A stretch of 64,000 bases of DNA from DASTSN01 sp035760665 (GTDB taxonomy: Bacteria > Bacteroidota > Bacteroidia > Chitinophagales > Chitinophagaceae): the NCBI GenBank assembly GCA_035760665.1, contig DASTSN010000071.1:1-64000 (forward strand), written 5' to 3'. Below, one piece after another: positions 8,330 through 16,881 of this stretch. The translations under genes were made by a program, and so were the position numbers. The notes below the pieces were generated by a model, which saw only the letters and a program-made list of their open reading frames with translations, made no database searches and was not told the origin of the DNA. Within the stretch, counting starts at the first letter, position 1. The number at the start of each line of letters is the position of its first letter.

Positions 8330-9541
8330 ATGCAAACAACAGCCGACAGCATGCAGTTATCTTCTTTGTTACAAAAATTCAGTGAGCCGGAAACACTTAA
8401 AATGGCGAAACTGGGCCGCGAACTCAGGGCAAAGGGCGTGGATGTAATTGACCTGAGCCTGGGTGAACCTGATTTTGATACGCCTCAACATATTAAAGAA
8501 GCGGCTAAAAAAGCGATTGATGATAACTGGAGTCACTATACGCCGGTTGCCGGCTACCCGGAACTGCGAGAAGCTGTTTGCACCAAATTTAAGCGTGATA
8601 ACAATCTTGATTATAAACCTGAAAATATTGTCGTTTCCACCGGCGCCAAGCAAAGCCTGGCAAACGTGATCCTTGCCATCGTGGATGAAGGTGACGAAGT
8701 CATCATTCCCGCACCCTTTTGGGTGACCTATTCCGAGCTGGTAAAAATTGCCGGTGGTATCCCGGTGATTGTGTCCACCAGCATGGAAAGTAAATACAAG
8801 ATCACCCCGCAGCAATTAGAAGAGAACATCACCGATAAATCAAAACTGTTCCTGTTTTCTTCGCCGTGCAACCCTTCAGGATCTGTCTACAGCCGCGAGG
8901 AGCTGGAAGCGTTGGCAGCAGTGTTCCGGAAATACCCCGGTATCTTTATTATTTCTGATGAGATTTATGAGTATATCAATTTCATCGGCAGGCACGAAAG
9001 CATTGCACAATTTGATTACCTGAAAGACCGGGTGATTATTGTGAATGGGTTGAGTAAAGGCTTTGCCATGACAGGGTACCGGCTTGGATACATCGCGGCA
9101 CATCCAACAGTTGCTAAAGGCTGCGAGAAATTACAGGGGCAGTTTACCAGCGGTACCAACTCCGTAACACAACGGGCTGCTATTACTGCACTTACGGCAG
9201 ACCTGAAACCGTCATTTGAAATGACCAAAGAATTTGAACGCCGGAAAAAGCGGGTGATGCAGCTGCTTAGCGAAATACCGGGCTGGCAATGTGCTGAGCC
9301 TGACGGCGCTTTCTATGTTTTCCCAAAAGTGGACAGCTATTTTGGCAAGTCAGATGGCCAGCAAACCATCGCGAACGCCGATGACCTGTGCATGTACCTG
9401 CTGAATACCGCACACGTATCCACTGTTACCGGCCGGGCCTTTGGGTCGCCTGATTGCATCCGCTTATCATTTGCAAACAGTCTTCCCAAGATTGAAACGG
9501 CATACGCCAGGATCAAGGAAGCGCTGGCAAAACTGAAGTAA
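8330..9541 (+). CDS. aspC: pyridoxal-phosphate aminotransferase, aspartate aminotransferase type
   Basis: The 403-residue protein is a class I fold-type I aminotransferase of the Ib aspartate aminotransferase group. The PLP Schiff-base lysine is Lys243 in NGLSKGFAMTGYRLGY; Asp210 and Tyr213 (SDEIYEYI) hold the cofactor, and the N-terminal LSLGEPDFDTP and SSPCNPSG motifs are intact. The expected reaction is aspartate plus 2-oxoglutarate to oxaloacetate plus glutamate; some relatives also accept prephenate or aromatic substrates. It is cytoplasmic and transcribed alone. The start at 8330 fits the promoter; an internal ATG at 8351 is a possible alternative. Confidence 0.9.
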   Translation: MQTTADSMQLSSLLQKFSEPETLKMAKLGRELRAKGVDVIDLSLGEPDFDTPQHIKEAAKKAIDDNWSHYTPVAGYPELREAVCTKFKRDNNLDYKPENIVVSTGAKQSLANVILAIVDEGDEVIIPAPFWVTYSELVKIAGGIPVIVSTSMESKYKITPQQLEENITDKSKLFLFSSPCNPSGSVYSREELEALAAVFRKYPGIFIISDEIYEYINFIGRHESIAQFDYLKDRVIIVNGLSKGFAMTGYRLGYIAAHPTVAKGCEKLQGQFTSGTNSVTQRAAITALTADLKPSFEMTKEFERRKKRVMQLLSEIPGWQCAEPDGAFYVFPKVDSYFGKSDGQQTIANADDLCMYLLNTAHVSTVTGRAFGSPDCIRLSFANSLPKIETAYARIKEALAKLK

Positions 9542-9576
9542 TCCTATACGGAATTTGGTTGGGGGATTTCAGGAAT

Positions 9577-10170
9577 TCATGCATTCCCGGCGAAGGACAA
9601 TAGCTTTTGGTGGAGCTCCAGTACCTGTGGTATCAACAGGCATTGCTCATCATTTGTAATGATGAAGTCGCATTTTTTCATTTTTTCATCTTCATCCATT
9701 TGCTGGTTCATCCTGTTTAAAATATCTTCCCGGTGGCTGTGATCTCTCTTTATTACCCTGGCAATCCGTAGTTCTTGCGGGGCATAAACACCAATTACAT
9801 AGTCGAGCCGGGTATGTACCTGCGCTTCGAAAATCAAGGCTGCTTCATGAATTGCATAGGCTGATACCTGCCTGTGCATCCAGGTTTCCGCATCTTTTTT
9901 TACAGCAGGATGAACCAGGGCGTTGAGGAGCGCCAGCTTATCCGGTTGCTGAAAAACGATGGAGGCAATATAAGTGCGGTTCAGGTGACCATTCGTATAT
10001 GCGTCTTGCCCGAATTTTTGTATCACGGCAGCTACCAGTTCCGGATCGGTGTTCATCAGGTTTTTTGCAGCGTCGTCTGCATAATAGACAGGAATACCCA
10101 GTATTTCAAAGATTTTTGCAACGGTGCTTTTACCGCTGCCAATACCTCCTGTTAAACCAACACGGATCAT
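9577..10170 (-). CDS. coaE: dephospho-CoA kinase
   Basis: The product phosphorylates the 3'-hydroxyl of dephospho-CoA, the last step of coenzyme A synthesis. At the N-terminus is the P-loop GLTGGIGSGKST, followed by the YYADDAAK region and the lid segment with ARVIKRDHS. I chose the ATG at 10170 (MIRVGLTGG) over the one five codons upstream because P-loop kinases of this family begin right before the Walker A strand. It is the last gene of the nusB-DUF1573-yajC-coaE unit, preceded by a strong hairpin at 10185-10227 that may reduce its expression relative to yajC. Confidence 0.94.
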   Translation of the reverse strand: MIRVGLTGGIGSGKSTVAKIFEILGIPVYYADDAAKNLMNTDPELVAAVIQKFGQDAYTNGHLNRTYIASIVFQQPDKLALLNALVHPAVKKDAETWMHRQVSAYAIHEAALIFEAQVHTRLDYVIGVYAPQELRIARVIKRDHSHREDILNRMNQQMDEDEKMKKCDFIITNDEQCLLIPQVLELHQKLLSFAGNA

Positions 10171-10184
10171 ATAGTAAAAGTACA

Positions 10185-10227
10185 AATCCCGGCTTCCGGG
10201 AAAAAGAGTATCACGGAAGCCGGGATT
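10185..10227 (-). terminator. intra-operon hairpin between yajC and coaE
   Basis: A 14-bp perfect inverted repeat (10185-10198 with 10214-10227) encloses a 15-base loop. On the minus strand it is followed only by an interrupted T-rich stretch, so it looks more like a leaky terminator, attenuator or mRNA-stabilising structure than a full stop. The coaE start lies 15 bases beyond it. Confidence 0.6.
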
Positions 10228-10245
10228 GGGTAAGCTGTTAGAGAA

Positions 10246-10584
10246 TTATTTTTTTTCCGGTGTGCCAACCTTGTTTAACTGGTTGGTCCACTCCAGGCTG
10301 ATAGCGCTTTTTTCTATTTTGATATAGCTGCCAGGGCTCACTTCCAGGTTCAGGGTGCCATCTTCGTTTACTTTATTAATGCTGCCGTGGATACCGGCAA
10401 TGGTTACTACTTTGTCTCCTTTTTGCAGGTTTTCGATAAACGACTTTTGCTGCTTGGCTTTTTTTGCCTGCGGGCGGATAAAGAATAACCAGAACACCAC
10501 AATCATCAAACCTAAAAAGATGAACTGGAAACCGCCGAAACCGGGAGCCTGTGCCTGTTGTAACAAAACAAAATACTGATTCAT
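10246..10584 (-). CDS. yajC: preprotein translocase subunit YajC
   Basis: The 112-residue protein has a single membrane helix (about residues 19-36, FQFIFLGLMIVVFWLFF) followed directly by the family signature IRPQAKKAK and a small cytoplasmic beta domain (GDKVVTIAGIHGSINKV). YajC associates with SecDF and SecYEG. In many bacteria yajC and secDF are adjacent; here they are separated by about 2.3 kb and lie in different transcription units. Confidence 0.95.
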   Translation of the reverse strand: MNQYFVLLQQAQAPGFGGFQFIFLGLMIVVFWLFFIRPQAKKAKQQKSFIENLQKGDKVVTIAGIHGSINKVNEDGTLNLEVSPGSYIKIEKSAISLEWTNQLNKVGTPEKK

Positions 10585-10625
10585 TCTTGACTGTTTATTG
10601 ATTTATTGAGAATTGAAACGTTGCG

Positions 10626-11072
10626 TTATTGATCTTTGGGTTCTACCTGTATGCTGAACTCCAGCTGGTTGAGTGTACTGGGTTTTGTATTGGCCATCAC
10701 GTATACCTCTTTATGGTTTGTACCCACGCGTCCACTACTGTTAAATTTTGCCTTGATCACACCCTCTGCGCCCGGTGCAAAAGGTTCCTGCGGGGTTTCC
10801 GGTACTGTACAACCGCAACTGGCAGATACCCGGGAGATGATTAATGGTTTGGTGCCCGTATTTTTAAAGCGGTAGGTTACTTCCACCTGTTCTCCTTCAG
10901 TGACTTTTCCAAGGTCCCTGTAGGTGCTGTCTATCCATTGAATGCTGGTAAAATTGGCAGAATCTTTCAGGGCTTCTGTATTTACAGTACCGGGCAAGGG
11001 TGTTTTCTGATCTTCGTTATTACAAGCCAGGAAAGCGAGCGCCACTACAAAAATGGGTAAAACGTTTTTCAT
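10626..11072 (-). CDS. DUF1573 lipoprotein
   Basis: The 148-residue protein begins with a lipoprotein signal peptide ending in the lipobox LAFLAC (Cys17). Mature residues 50-145 form an immunoglobulin-like DUF1573 domain with the typical blocks DLGKVTEGEQVEVTYRFKNTGTKPL and SCGCTVPETPQEPFAPGAEG. Such proteins are abundant in Bacteroidota and lie in the periplasm or outer membrane; the molecular role is unknown. It lies between nusB and yajC, a conserved order in this phylum. Confidence 0.9.
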   Translation of the reverse strand: MKNVLPIFVVALAFLACNNEDQKTPLPGTVNTEALKDSANFTSIQWIDSTYRDLGKVTEGEQVEVTYRFKNTGTKPLIISRVSASCGCTVPETPQEPFAPGAEGVIKAKFNSSGRVGTNHKEVYVMANTKPSTLNQLEFSIQVEPKDQ

Positions 11073-11176
11073 AAACCGTGAACATTTAAAAAACTGGCCG
11101 GGAGATCATTCAGTTCAATCAGCGAATGATTTTCCAGCTGTCCGGGTGGCAAATGTAGCAGTAAATTGGCAAGTAA

Positions 11177-12103
11177 TCAGGCTTTTTTGAAATCTACTTT
11201 GTGCATCTTTCCCTGCTGCAGCAGTTCCTTATGTATATTATCCAGGATGCCGTTTACAAACTGTCCGCTTTGCGGGGTGCTGTATTCTTTTGCCAGGTCA
11301 ATGTATTCGTTAATGGTTACTTTGGGCGGAATGGTTTCAAAATACAGGAATTCGGCAACCCCCATTTTCATCAGGATCATATCAAGCAGAGCGATACGCT
11401 CGGGATCCCAGTTTTTTAATTTGGGAATAATTAGCGACTGGAGGTGTTCGGTTTTTTCAAGCACAGTTTTCAGCAGGTTTTTGGCAAATTCGATTTTATC
11501 ACTGCTGATCATTTCTGTGCCGGCGTCAGACTCGGGCTTTGCCAGCAGCGCCACCAATAGTTGCACCAGCATTTCACCATCATCGTTCCAGTTACTGAAA
11601 TTTTCTTCCAGGTAGGCTGTAAACAATTCGTTGGCGAGCAACAGGTCGTTGAGGATAAATTCAAGAATTTCTTTTTCGTCTTTCTTGTTCCTGTCCTGCT
11701 TGACAATATAACTTTTATATTCCTGCGTTTCCACCAGTTGCAGGTAAATTTTGCGCACCAGTTCTTTATCAGTGCGTTGTTCGGGTTTATACTGGTCAAA
11801 TTGTTTTTTCAGCCAGGCATCTTCACGCAGTTTCCAAATGATATCATTCCCAGCCAGTTTCGTGTTTACGTGCAGGTCTTCGTAGGTAGGTAGGTGTTTG
11901 GCAGCACGCAGCCGGGCGTCAGTTTCGGCATAGCGGGCCACTTCTATCAGGAAATGGGTAAGAAAGAAAAATAATTCGCTGGTCTGGTCAAAATGTTTTT
12001 GTAAAATTCGTTCGGGTTCGCCGGGTTTTAAGGTAGTCTCCAGCAGGGATACGTTGTACAGTGTCTGCATCACTTTAACCCTGATATTTCTTCTGCTGAT
12101 CAT
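11177..12103 (-). CDS. nusB: transcription antitermination factor NusB, extended form
   Basis: At 308 residues the protein is twice the length of E. coli NusB. The canonical RNA-binding helical domain is the C-terminal half (IALLDMILMKMGVAEFLYFETIPPKVTINEYIDLAKEYS, then FVNGILDNI). The N-terminal half repeats the opening MISRRNIRVKVMQTLYN and contains a charged insertion; this long form is usual in Bacteroidota. NusB binds boxA with NusE (S10) and supports rRNA antitermination. It heads the operon with DUF1573, yajC and coaE. A near-consensus TATCTTCG box lies about 25 bases upstream. Confidence 0.9.
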   Translation of the reverse strand: MISRRNIRVKVMQTLYNVSLLETTLKPGEPERILQKHFDQTSELFFFLTHFLIEVARYAETDARLRAAKHLPTYEDLHVNTKLAGNDIIWKLREDAWLKKQFDQYKPEQRTDKELVRKIYLQLVETQEYKSYIVKQDRNKKDEKEILEFILNDLLLANELFTAYLEENFSNWNDDGEMLVQLLVALLAKPESDAGTEMISSDKIEFAKNLLKTVLEKTEHLQSLIIPKLKNWDPERIALLDMILMKMGVAEFLYFETIPPKVTINEYIDLAKEYSTPQSGQFVNGILDNIHKELLQQGKMHKVDFKKA

Positions 12104-12127
12104 CTTCCAATGAGCTGTTTGAGGCAG

Positions 12128-12135
12128 CGAAGATA
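12128..12135 (-). promoter_or_regulatory. candidate -7 box TATCTTCG of nusB
   Basis: One mismatch to TAnnTTTG, placed 25 bases upstream of the nusB start on the minus strand. Confidence 0.4.
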
Positions 12136-12292
12136 AGCGTTTTACTTCTTCGGTGTATACCCACTTTCCCGGAAAGTCTGTCAGCCTTGGATGACGCTCG
12201 TCAGCTGGCTATCTATTAATTTATATTACTGACTGCCTGGATAACCGCTTACAGTCTTGATGTGAAAATTTGGCATTGCTGACCCGAAAAAA

Positions 12293-12460
12293 ATGCACAT
12301 TACGATGGCTTTTGCAATTCGTTCATATGACAAACTGAAAAAATTTCCGGTTATCCGCGGGCGGCACGGTATTTCGTATATCTTTGACGCCCATTCCGGA
12401 AACCTGCTTATGAGCGGGCCCGGGCATGAAATTCAAGTTGTTTTCATTTCAAAAAATTAA
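12293..12460 (+). CDS. possible small protein, 55 residues, unassigned
   Basis: An open frame with tandem in-frame ATGs (12293, 12305) encodes a peptide with mixed, protein-like composition (ending FDAHSGNLLMSGPGHEIQVVFISKN). I recognise no family. It ends 14 bases before groES. Against it, the best groESL promoter box lies inside the frame (12379-12386) and no good ribosome binding site precedes it. It may be a genuine small protein, a gene remnant or chance. Confidence 0.25.
   Translation: MHITMAFAIRSYDKLKKFPVIRGRHGISYIFDAHSGNLLMSGPGHEIQVVFISKN
12379..12386 (+). promoter_or_regulatory. -7 promoter box TATCTTTG, probably for groESL
   Basis: TATCTTTGACGCCC matches the Bacteroidota -7 consensus and would give groES a leader of about 85 bases. 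No -33 element is evident. Confidence 0.5.
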
Positions 12461-12474
12461 AAACTAATACAACT

Positions 12475-12768
12475 ATGGCTAAAAAGTTAAGCATTACACC
12501 TGTAGCAGGTACCAAAAACAGGGTAATTGTGAAAGCGGCCCCAGCCGAAGAAAAAACTGCCGGCGGCATTATTATTCCTGACACCGCTAAAGAAAAGCCT
12601 CAGCGCGGAACTGTTATGGCAGTAAGCTCCAAAGATGAAGACGGAAATCCCCCCGTCGTAAAAGAAGGGAACACTGTACTGTACGGTAAATATGCCGGTT
12701 CTGAAATCACAATTGACGGCGAAGATTACCTGATCATGCGCGAAAGCGACATATTGGCAATTGTATAA
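12475..12768 (+). CDS. groES: co-chaperonin GroES
   Basis: The 97-residue protein is the 10-kDa lid of the GroEL chamber. Visible are the mobile loop around EEKTAGGIIIPDTAKEKPQRGTV, the VLYGKYAGSEI strand and the C-terminal MRESDILAIV. Seven such subunits cap GroEL and help enclose folding substrates in the cytoplasm. groEL follows after 91 bases, and the pair should be co-transcribed from a promoter near 12379. Confidence 0.97.
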   Translation: MAKKLSITPVAGTKNRVIVKAAPAEEKTAGGIIIPDTAKEKPQRGTVMAVSSKDEDGNPPVVKEGNTVLYGKYAGSEITIDGEDYLIMRESDILAIV

Positions 12769-12859
12769 ATTGACTAGTGTGACAGGTATCTGGCTCAGTG
12801 CCGTTTTATTCTCAGACAAGTTTTAGATAATCAATTCGTAAAATCTCAAATTTAAAAAT

Positions 12860-14497
12860 ATGGCAAAACAAATCTTCTTCGATACAGAAGCAAGAAATAA
12901 AATGAAAAAAGGCGTTGATACGCTTGCCAATGCAGTGAAAGTAACTCTGGGTCCTAAAGGACGCAATGTGGTTATTGAAAAGAAATTTGGCGCTCCGTCT
13001 GTAACAAAAGATGGTGTTACTGTAGCAAAAGAAATTGAACTGGAAGATCCCATTGAAAACATGGGCGCCCAGATGGTAAAAGAAGTGGCTTCTAAAACCG
13101 CCGATATTGCCGGCGATGGTACCACGACTGCTACAGTTTTGGCCCAAAGCATTATTGGCGAAGGATTGAAAAACGTAGCAGCCGGCGCTAATCCCATGGA
13201 TTTGAAGCGCGGTATTGACAAAGCTGTAGAAAAAGTTATTCAGCACCTGAAAGGACAGTCACAAACAGTAGGTACAGACGCTAAGAAGATTCAGCAGGTC
13301 GCTACTATTTCTGCCAACAATGATGAAAATATCGGTAAGCTGATTGCCGAAGCTTTCTCAAAAGTGGGTAAAGATGGTGTGATCACTGTTGAAGAAGCCA
13401 GGGGTACTGAAACAGGCATTGAAGTGGTGGAAGGTATGCAGTTTGACCGCGGCTACATTTCTCCTTACTTCGTTACCAACAGTGAAAAAATGGAAGCCGA
13501 ACTGGAGAAGCCCTACATCCTGATCTACGATAAGAAGGTCAGCGCCATGAAGGATATTCTTCATATCCTGGAAAAGATTGCTCAGCAAGGTGCACCGCTG
13601 CTGATCATTTCTGAAGACCTGGAAGGTGAGGCACTGGCCACACTGGTTGTTAACAAACTGCGCGGCACCCTGAAAGTGGCGGCTGTAAAAGCTCCCGGTT
13701 TCGGCGATCGTCGTAAAGAAATGCTGCAGGATATTGCCATTCTTACAAAAGGTCTTGTTATCAGCGAAGAGCAGGGTTACAAACTTGAAAATGCGGATCT
13801 TTCCTACCTCGGCCGCGCTGAACGGGTGGTGATTGATAAAGACAATACCACGATCGTTGGCGGTAAAGGCAAAAAAGATGACATCACAGCCCGCATCAAC
13901 CAGATCAAAGCCCAGATTGAAACCACTACTTCCGACTACGATAAAGAAAAATTACAGGAACGCCTGGCTAAATTGAGCGGTGGTGTGGCTGTATTAAATG
14001 TAGGAGCTGCTACCGAAGTGGAAATGAAAGAGAAGAAAGACCGCGTGGATGATGCCCTGCATGCCACTCGTGCTGCTGTAGAGGAAGGAATTGTTCCCGG
14101 CGGTGGTGTGGCGTACATCCGCACAATTGAAGCGCTGGAAAAACTGAAAGGCAGCAACGAAGATGAAACAACCGGTATAGCCATTGTAAAACGGGCACTC
14201 GAAGAGCCGATCCGCCAGATTGTTGGCAACGCAGGACTGGAAGGTTCGATCGTTGTACAAAAACTGAAAGAAGGGAAAGGTGATTACGGTTTCAATGCCC
14301 GCACGGAAGAATATGAAAACATGTTCAAAGCCGGTGTAATTGATCCAACAAAAGTGGCCCGTATCGCCCTCGAAAATGCCGCTTCTATCGCAGGTATGTT
14401 ACTGACTACCGAGTGCGTAGTTTCTGACAAGCCGAAGAAAGAAGAGCCGCATGTACACGGTGCCGGTGCTCCGGGTATGGGTGGAATGGATTATTAA
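12860..14497 (+). CDS. groEL: chaperonin GroEL
   Basis: The 545-residue 60-kDa chaperonin is complete. It has the ATP-binding motif GDGTTTATVLAQ, the apical-domain substrate groove and KAPGFGDRRKEMLQDIAILT, the hinge GGGVAYIR, and the C-terminal Gly/Met-rich tail ending GMGGMDY. Two stacked heptamer rings fold non-native proteins with GroES. The start MAKQIFFD is typical for the phylum. A terminator follows at 14536. Confidence 0.98.
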   Translation: MAKQIFFDTEARNKMKKGVDTLANAVKVTLGPKGRNVVIEKKFGAPSVTKDGVTVAKEIELEDPIENMGAQMVKEVASKTADIAGDGTTTATVLAQSIIGEGLKNVAAGANPMDLKRGIDKAVEKVIQHLKGQSQTVGTDAKKIQQVATISANNDENIGKLIAEAFSKVGKDGVITVEEARGTETGIEVVEGMQFDRGYISPYFVTNSEKMEAELEKPYILIYDKKVSAMKDILHILEKIAQQGAPLLIISEDLEGEALATLVVNKLRGTLKVAAVKAPGFGDRRKEMLQDIAILTKGLVISEEQGYKLENADLSYLGRAERVVIDKDNTTIVGGKGKKDDITARINQIKAQIETTTSDYDKEKLQERLAKLSGGVAVLNVGAATEVEMKEKKDRVDDALHATRAAVEEGIVPGGGVAYIRTIEALEKLKGSNEDETTGIAIVKRALEEPIRQIVGNAGLEGSIVVQKLKEGKGDYGFNARTEEYENMFKAGVIDPTKVARIALENAASIAGMLLTTECVVSDKPKKEEPHVHGAGAPGMGGMDY

Positions 14498-14535
14498 TTT
14501 TCCGGGAAAAGGGTAACACTTTTTCCGCATATCAT

Positions 14536-14570
14536 AAAAGCCCCTTGCAGCCATGCGGGGGCTTTTGTAT
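14536..14570 (+). terminator. terminator of groESL
   Basis: A 9-bp GC-rich stem (14536-14544 with 14558-14566) ends in a short T run, 38 bases after the groEL stop. Confidence 0.75.
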
Positions 14571-14641
14571 TTCCCGATTTCTTGGAACGTAAAAAGTATG
14601 GGTATGAATAAAATGTTACTGCGAACAGTCATGCAAAAATT

Positions 14642-14662
14642 AGTGTCCTTTGCCAGGACACT
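14642..14662. terminator. hairpin between groEL and the ABC exporter gene
   Basis: An 8-bp perfect stem (14642-14649 with 14655-14662) around a 5-base loop lies between convergent genes. T tracts are weak on both sides, so a role as terminator for the minus-strand exporter gene is only possible. Confidence 0.35.
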
Positions 14663-14753
14663 GTTTCGCAAATGCAAGCAGCATAATGACGATGATTTTT
14701 TCGATCATCCTTATGCGATTTTGTAAAGATGAAATCCTGCCAGTTGTCTTCAA

Positions 14754-16559
14754 TTATTGATATCCCATGGCCTGGAGATTAAATAACTCGGCATAACGCC
14801 CCTCTTTTTGTAATAGTTCGTAGTGGCTTCCGATTTCCAGAACGGTTCCTTTGTCCAATACTAAAATCCGGTCTGCCATCCGCACTGTTGAAAAGCGATG
14901 GGAGATGAGTACAGCGGTTTTTCCTTGCGTCAACTCAGCAAAGCGCTGGAATACTTCAAATTCTGCCCTGGCATCAAGAGCCGACGTTGGTTCGTCTAAA
15001 ATCAGGAGTTGAGCTTCTTTCATGTACGCTCTTGCCAAAGCAATTTTTTGCCACTCGCCGCCGGAGAGCTCCACCCCCTGGTTAAAACGTTTGCCGAGTG
15101 CCTGCTCATACCTGCCTGCCAGTTTTTGCACCAGACGGTCAGCCAAACTTTTTTTTGCTGCCTGGACGATTAATTCCCGGTTTTCTTTTTCATCAATATT
15201 GCCTACGGCAATATTTTGCGACACGGTCATCTGGTAGCGGATGTAATCCTGGAATATGACGCCGATATTTTTCCGTAACTCAGCCAGGTTGTAGTCCCGC
15301 AGGTCATGGCCATCTAGCAGTATTCTTCCTTCGGTGGGGTCGTAGAGGCGGGCAAGCAATTTTACCAGTGTTGTTTTTCCAGCACCGTTTTCGCCCACGA
15401 GTGCCAGTTTTTCCCCCGCCTGCAATGTGAAACTAACACCACGGATGGCCCAGTTTTCTGCATTTGCATACCTGAAACCTACCTGTTCAAAAACAAAACC
15501 CTGCTTAACCGGGTTGGGAAACGGCAAAGCATTGGCGGAGGGAACTATGGAGGGTTGAATTTCAAAAAAATCAAAGAAGTCTTTGAGGTAAATGGCGCCT
15601 TGCGATACAGCAGTAAAGCGGGTTAAAATTCCATCGAGCAGGGATCTTAGCTGGCGAAATGACCCGGAAAGAAAGACCAGGTCGCCAATCGAAATTTTAC
15701 CGCCAATTGTTTTATAGATGATGAATACATAAGCGCCATAATAGCCCAGTGTTCCAAACAATGAAAAGGCTGTTCCCCAAAGCGATCTTTTCATCGCAAT
15801 CCTTTTATTGTCCAGGTAAAATTTTTGCGATAGTATCTTGAAGCGGTCAATTAAAAAGCCAGAAAGGTTGAACAGCTTGACTTCTTTCGCCGTTTCATCA
15901 CTTGCCCCGATGTAGCGGACATAGTCCAGCTCCCTTCTTTCCGGCGTTTGTCGCCGGCTGAGTGAATAGGTTTGATCATTAAAATATACCTCGCCCATAA
16001 ATGCCGGCAGCACGGTGATAAAAAGCAGTGCCATGAGCCAGGGATTAAATACCATGAGCCCGGCAGCTAAAAAGCCCATGGTAATTAAATCCTGCAACTG
16101 GCTCAGGACCTGTGAAAGCAGAATGGTTCTGCCAATGGTTTGTTGCCTGGCCCGTTCCAGCTTATCATAAAAGCTAGAGTCCTCGAACTGCTCAAGATCC
16201 AGTCGGGCTGCATGCTCCATGATTTTAATGGATGTATAGTTGGAGAATAAATTTCCCAGCAGACTGTCGAGTAAAGTTGTTGCTCTTCCCAGCGCATCTG
16301 ATAAAACAGCCAAACCCAGCTCTAGGGCTACCAATTCCCACAAATAGGTATGATCGTTATTGGTTTGGCGGCTAAGCTGTACGACCTGGTCAATGATTAA
16401 TTTTCCTACGTACAAGCTACTTACCGGTATAGCGGAGCGAATAATACGGATCAGTGCAGTTGCAACAGTTAGCGAAGGACTTGTTTTCCAAACCAGCCTG
16501 AAAAAGGAGGGAAGATTCCCCAGTGCTGAAAACCGTTCTTTTAAGGTAATTTTTGCCAC
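14754..16559 (-). CDS. ABC exporter, fused permease and ATPase
   Basis: The 601-residue half-transporter has an N-terminal six-helix membrane domain (about residues 20-330) and a C-terminal nucleotide-binding domain. In the latter are Walker A GENGAGKTTLVKLL (about 385-398), the signature LSGGEWQKIALARA, Walker B LLILDEPTSALDA and the H-loop histidine in LISHRFST. It should form a homodimer in the inner membrane and export a lipid, peptide or drug; the substrate cannot be read from the sequence. The gene is single and convergent with groEL; no substrate gene such as a bacteriocin or peptidase lies next to it. Confidence 0.9.
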   Translation of the reverse strand: MAKITLKERFSALGNLPSFFRLVWKTSPSLTVATALIRIIRSAIPVSSLYVGKLIIDQVVQLSRQTNNDHTYLWELVALELGLAVLSDALGRATTLLDSLLGNLFSNYTSIKIMEHAARLDLEQFEDSSFYDKLERARQQTIGRTILLSQVLSQLQDLITMGFLAAGLMVFNPWLMALLFITVLPAFMGEVYFNDQTYSLSRRQTPERRELDYVRYIGASDETAKEVKLFNLSGFLIDRFKILSQKFYLDNKRIAMKRSLWGTAFSLFGTLGYYGAYVFIIYKTIGGKISIGDLVFLSGSFRQLRSLLDGILTRFTAVSQGAIYLKDFFDFFEIQPSIVPSANALPFPNPVKQGFVFEQVGFRYANAENWAIRGVSFTLQAGEKLALVGENGAGKTTLVKLLARLYDPTEGRILLDGHDLRDYNLAELRKNIGVIFQDYIRYQMTVSQNIAVGNIDEKENRELIVQAAKKSLADRLVQKLAGRYEQALGKRFNQGVELSGGEWQKIALARAYMKEAQLLILDEPTSALDARAEFEVFQRFAELTQGKTAVLISHRFSTVRMADRILVLDKGTVLEIGSHYELLQKEGRYAELFNLQAMGYQ

Positions 16560-16881
16560 TGCTGAATTTTTAGTTGATCAATCCTATCCAATAGAGATGC
16601 CTGCTGTTTTAAAATATGTTTCTACTTAAAGGTAACGCATTTGAGGGTTTGCCCTTTCGTCACAGTATTTCTAACAATCCCGGTTTTCTGTTCGTGCAAC
16701 AATTCTTGCCATTATGCCGAAGCAGTGTTCCTGCCGGGCTGCCAGTCTATGGTGGTGCTATTTAACACTTTATATTGCGACAGCTGTTTCGCATCGGCAT
16801 CAAAAACATCCTAATCATTAGCTAATTCGCCTTTCTATTAAAAAGGCCTGCAACCTGCAAGCCTTTGTTTTAAAAAACTGA
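16560..16881. other. intergenic region upstream of the ABC exporter gene
   Basis: The 322 bases contain the terminator of the prolyl oligopeptidase gene (16841-16866) and otherwise nothing I can assign. No consensus -7 box was found for the exporter gene. Confidence 0.4.
16841..16866 (-). terminator. terminator of the prolyl oligopeptidase gene
   Basis: An 11-bp stem with one G-U pair (16842-16852 with 16856-16866) has a 3-base loop and is followed on the minus strand by TTTTTAAT, 16 bases after the stop codon. Confidence 0.75.

Larger units (their letters stand above)
12104..12474. other. divergent nusB-groES intergenic region
   Basis: The 371-base gap holds the nusB promoter candidate (12128-12135), a doubtful 55-codon open frame (12293-12460) and a consensus -7 box (12379-12386) that would serve groESL. 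I looked for the CIRCE inverted repeat of HrcA-controlled chaperone operons and did not see it. Confidence 0.5.

Noticed and set aside
12104..12474. CIRCE heat-shock operator before groESL
   Set aside because: The TTAGCACTC/GAGTGCTAA inverted repeat is absent.
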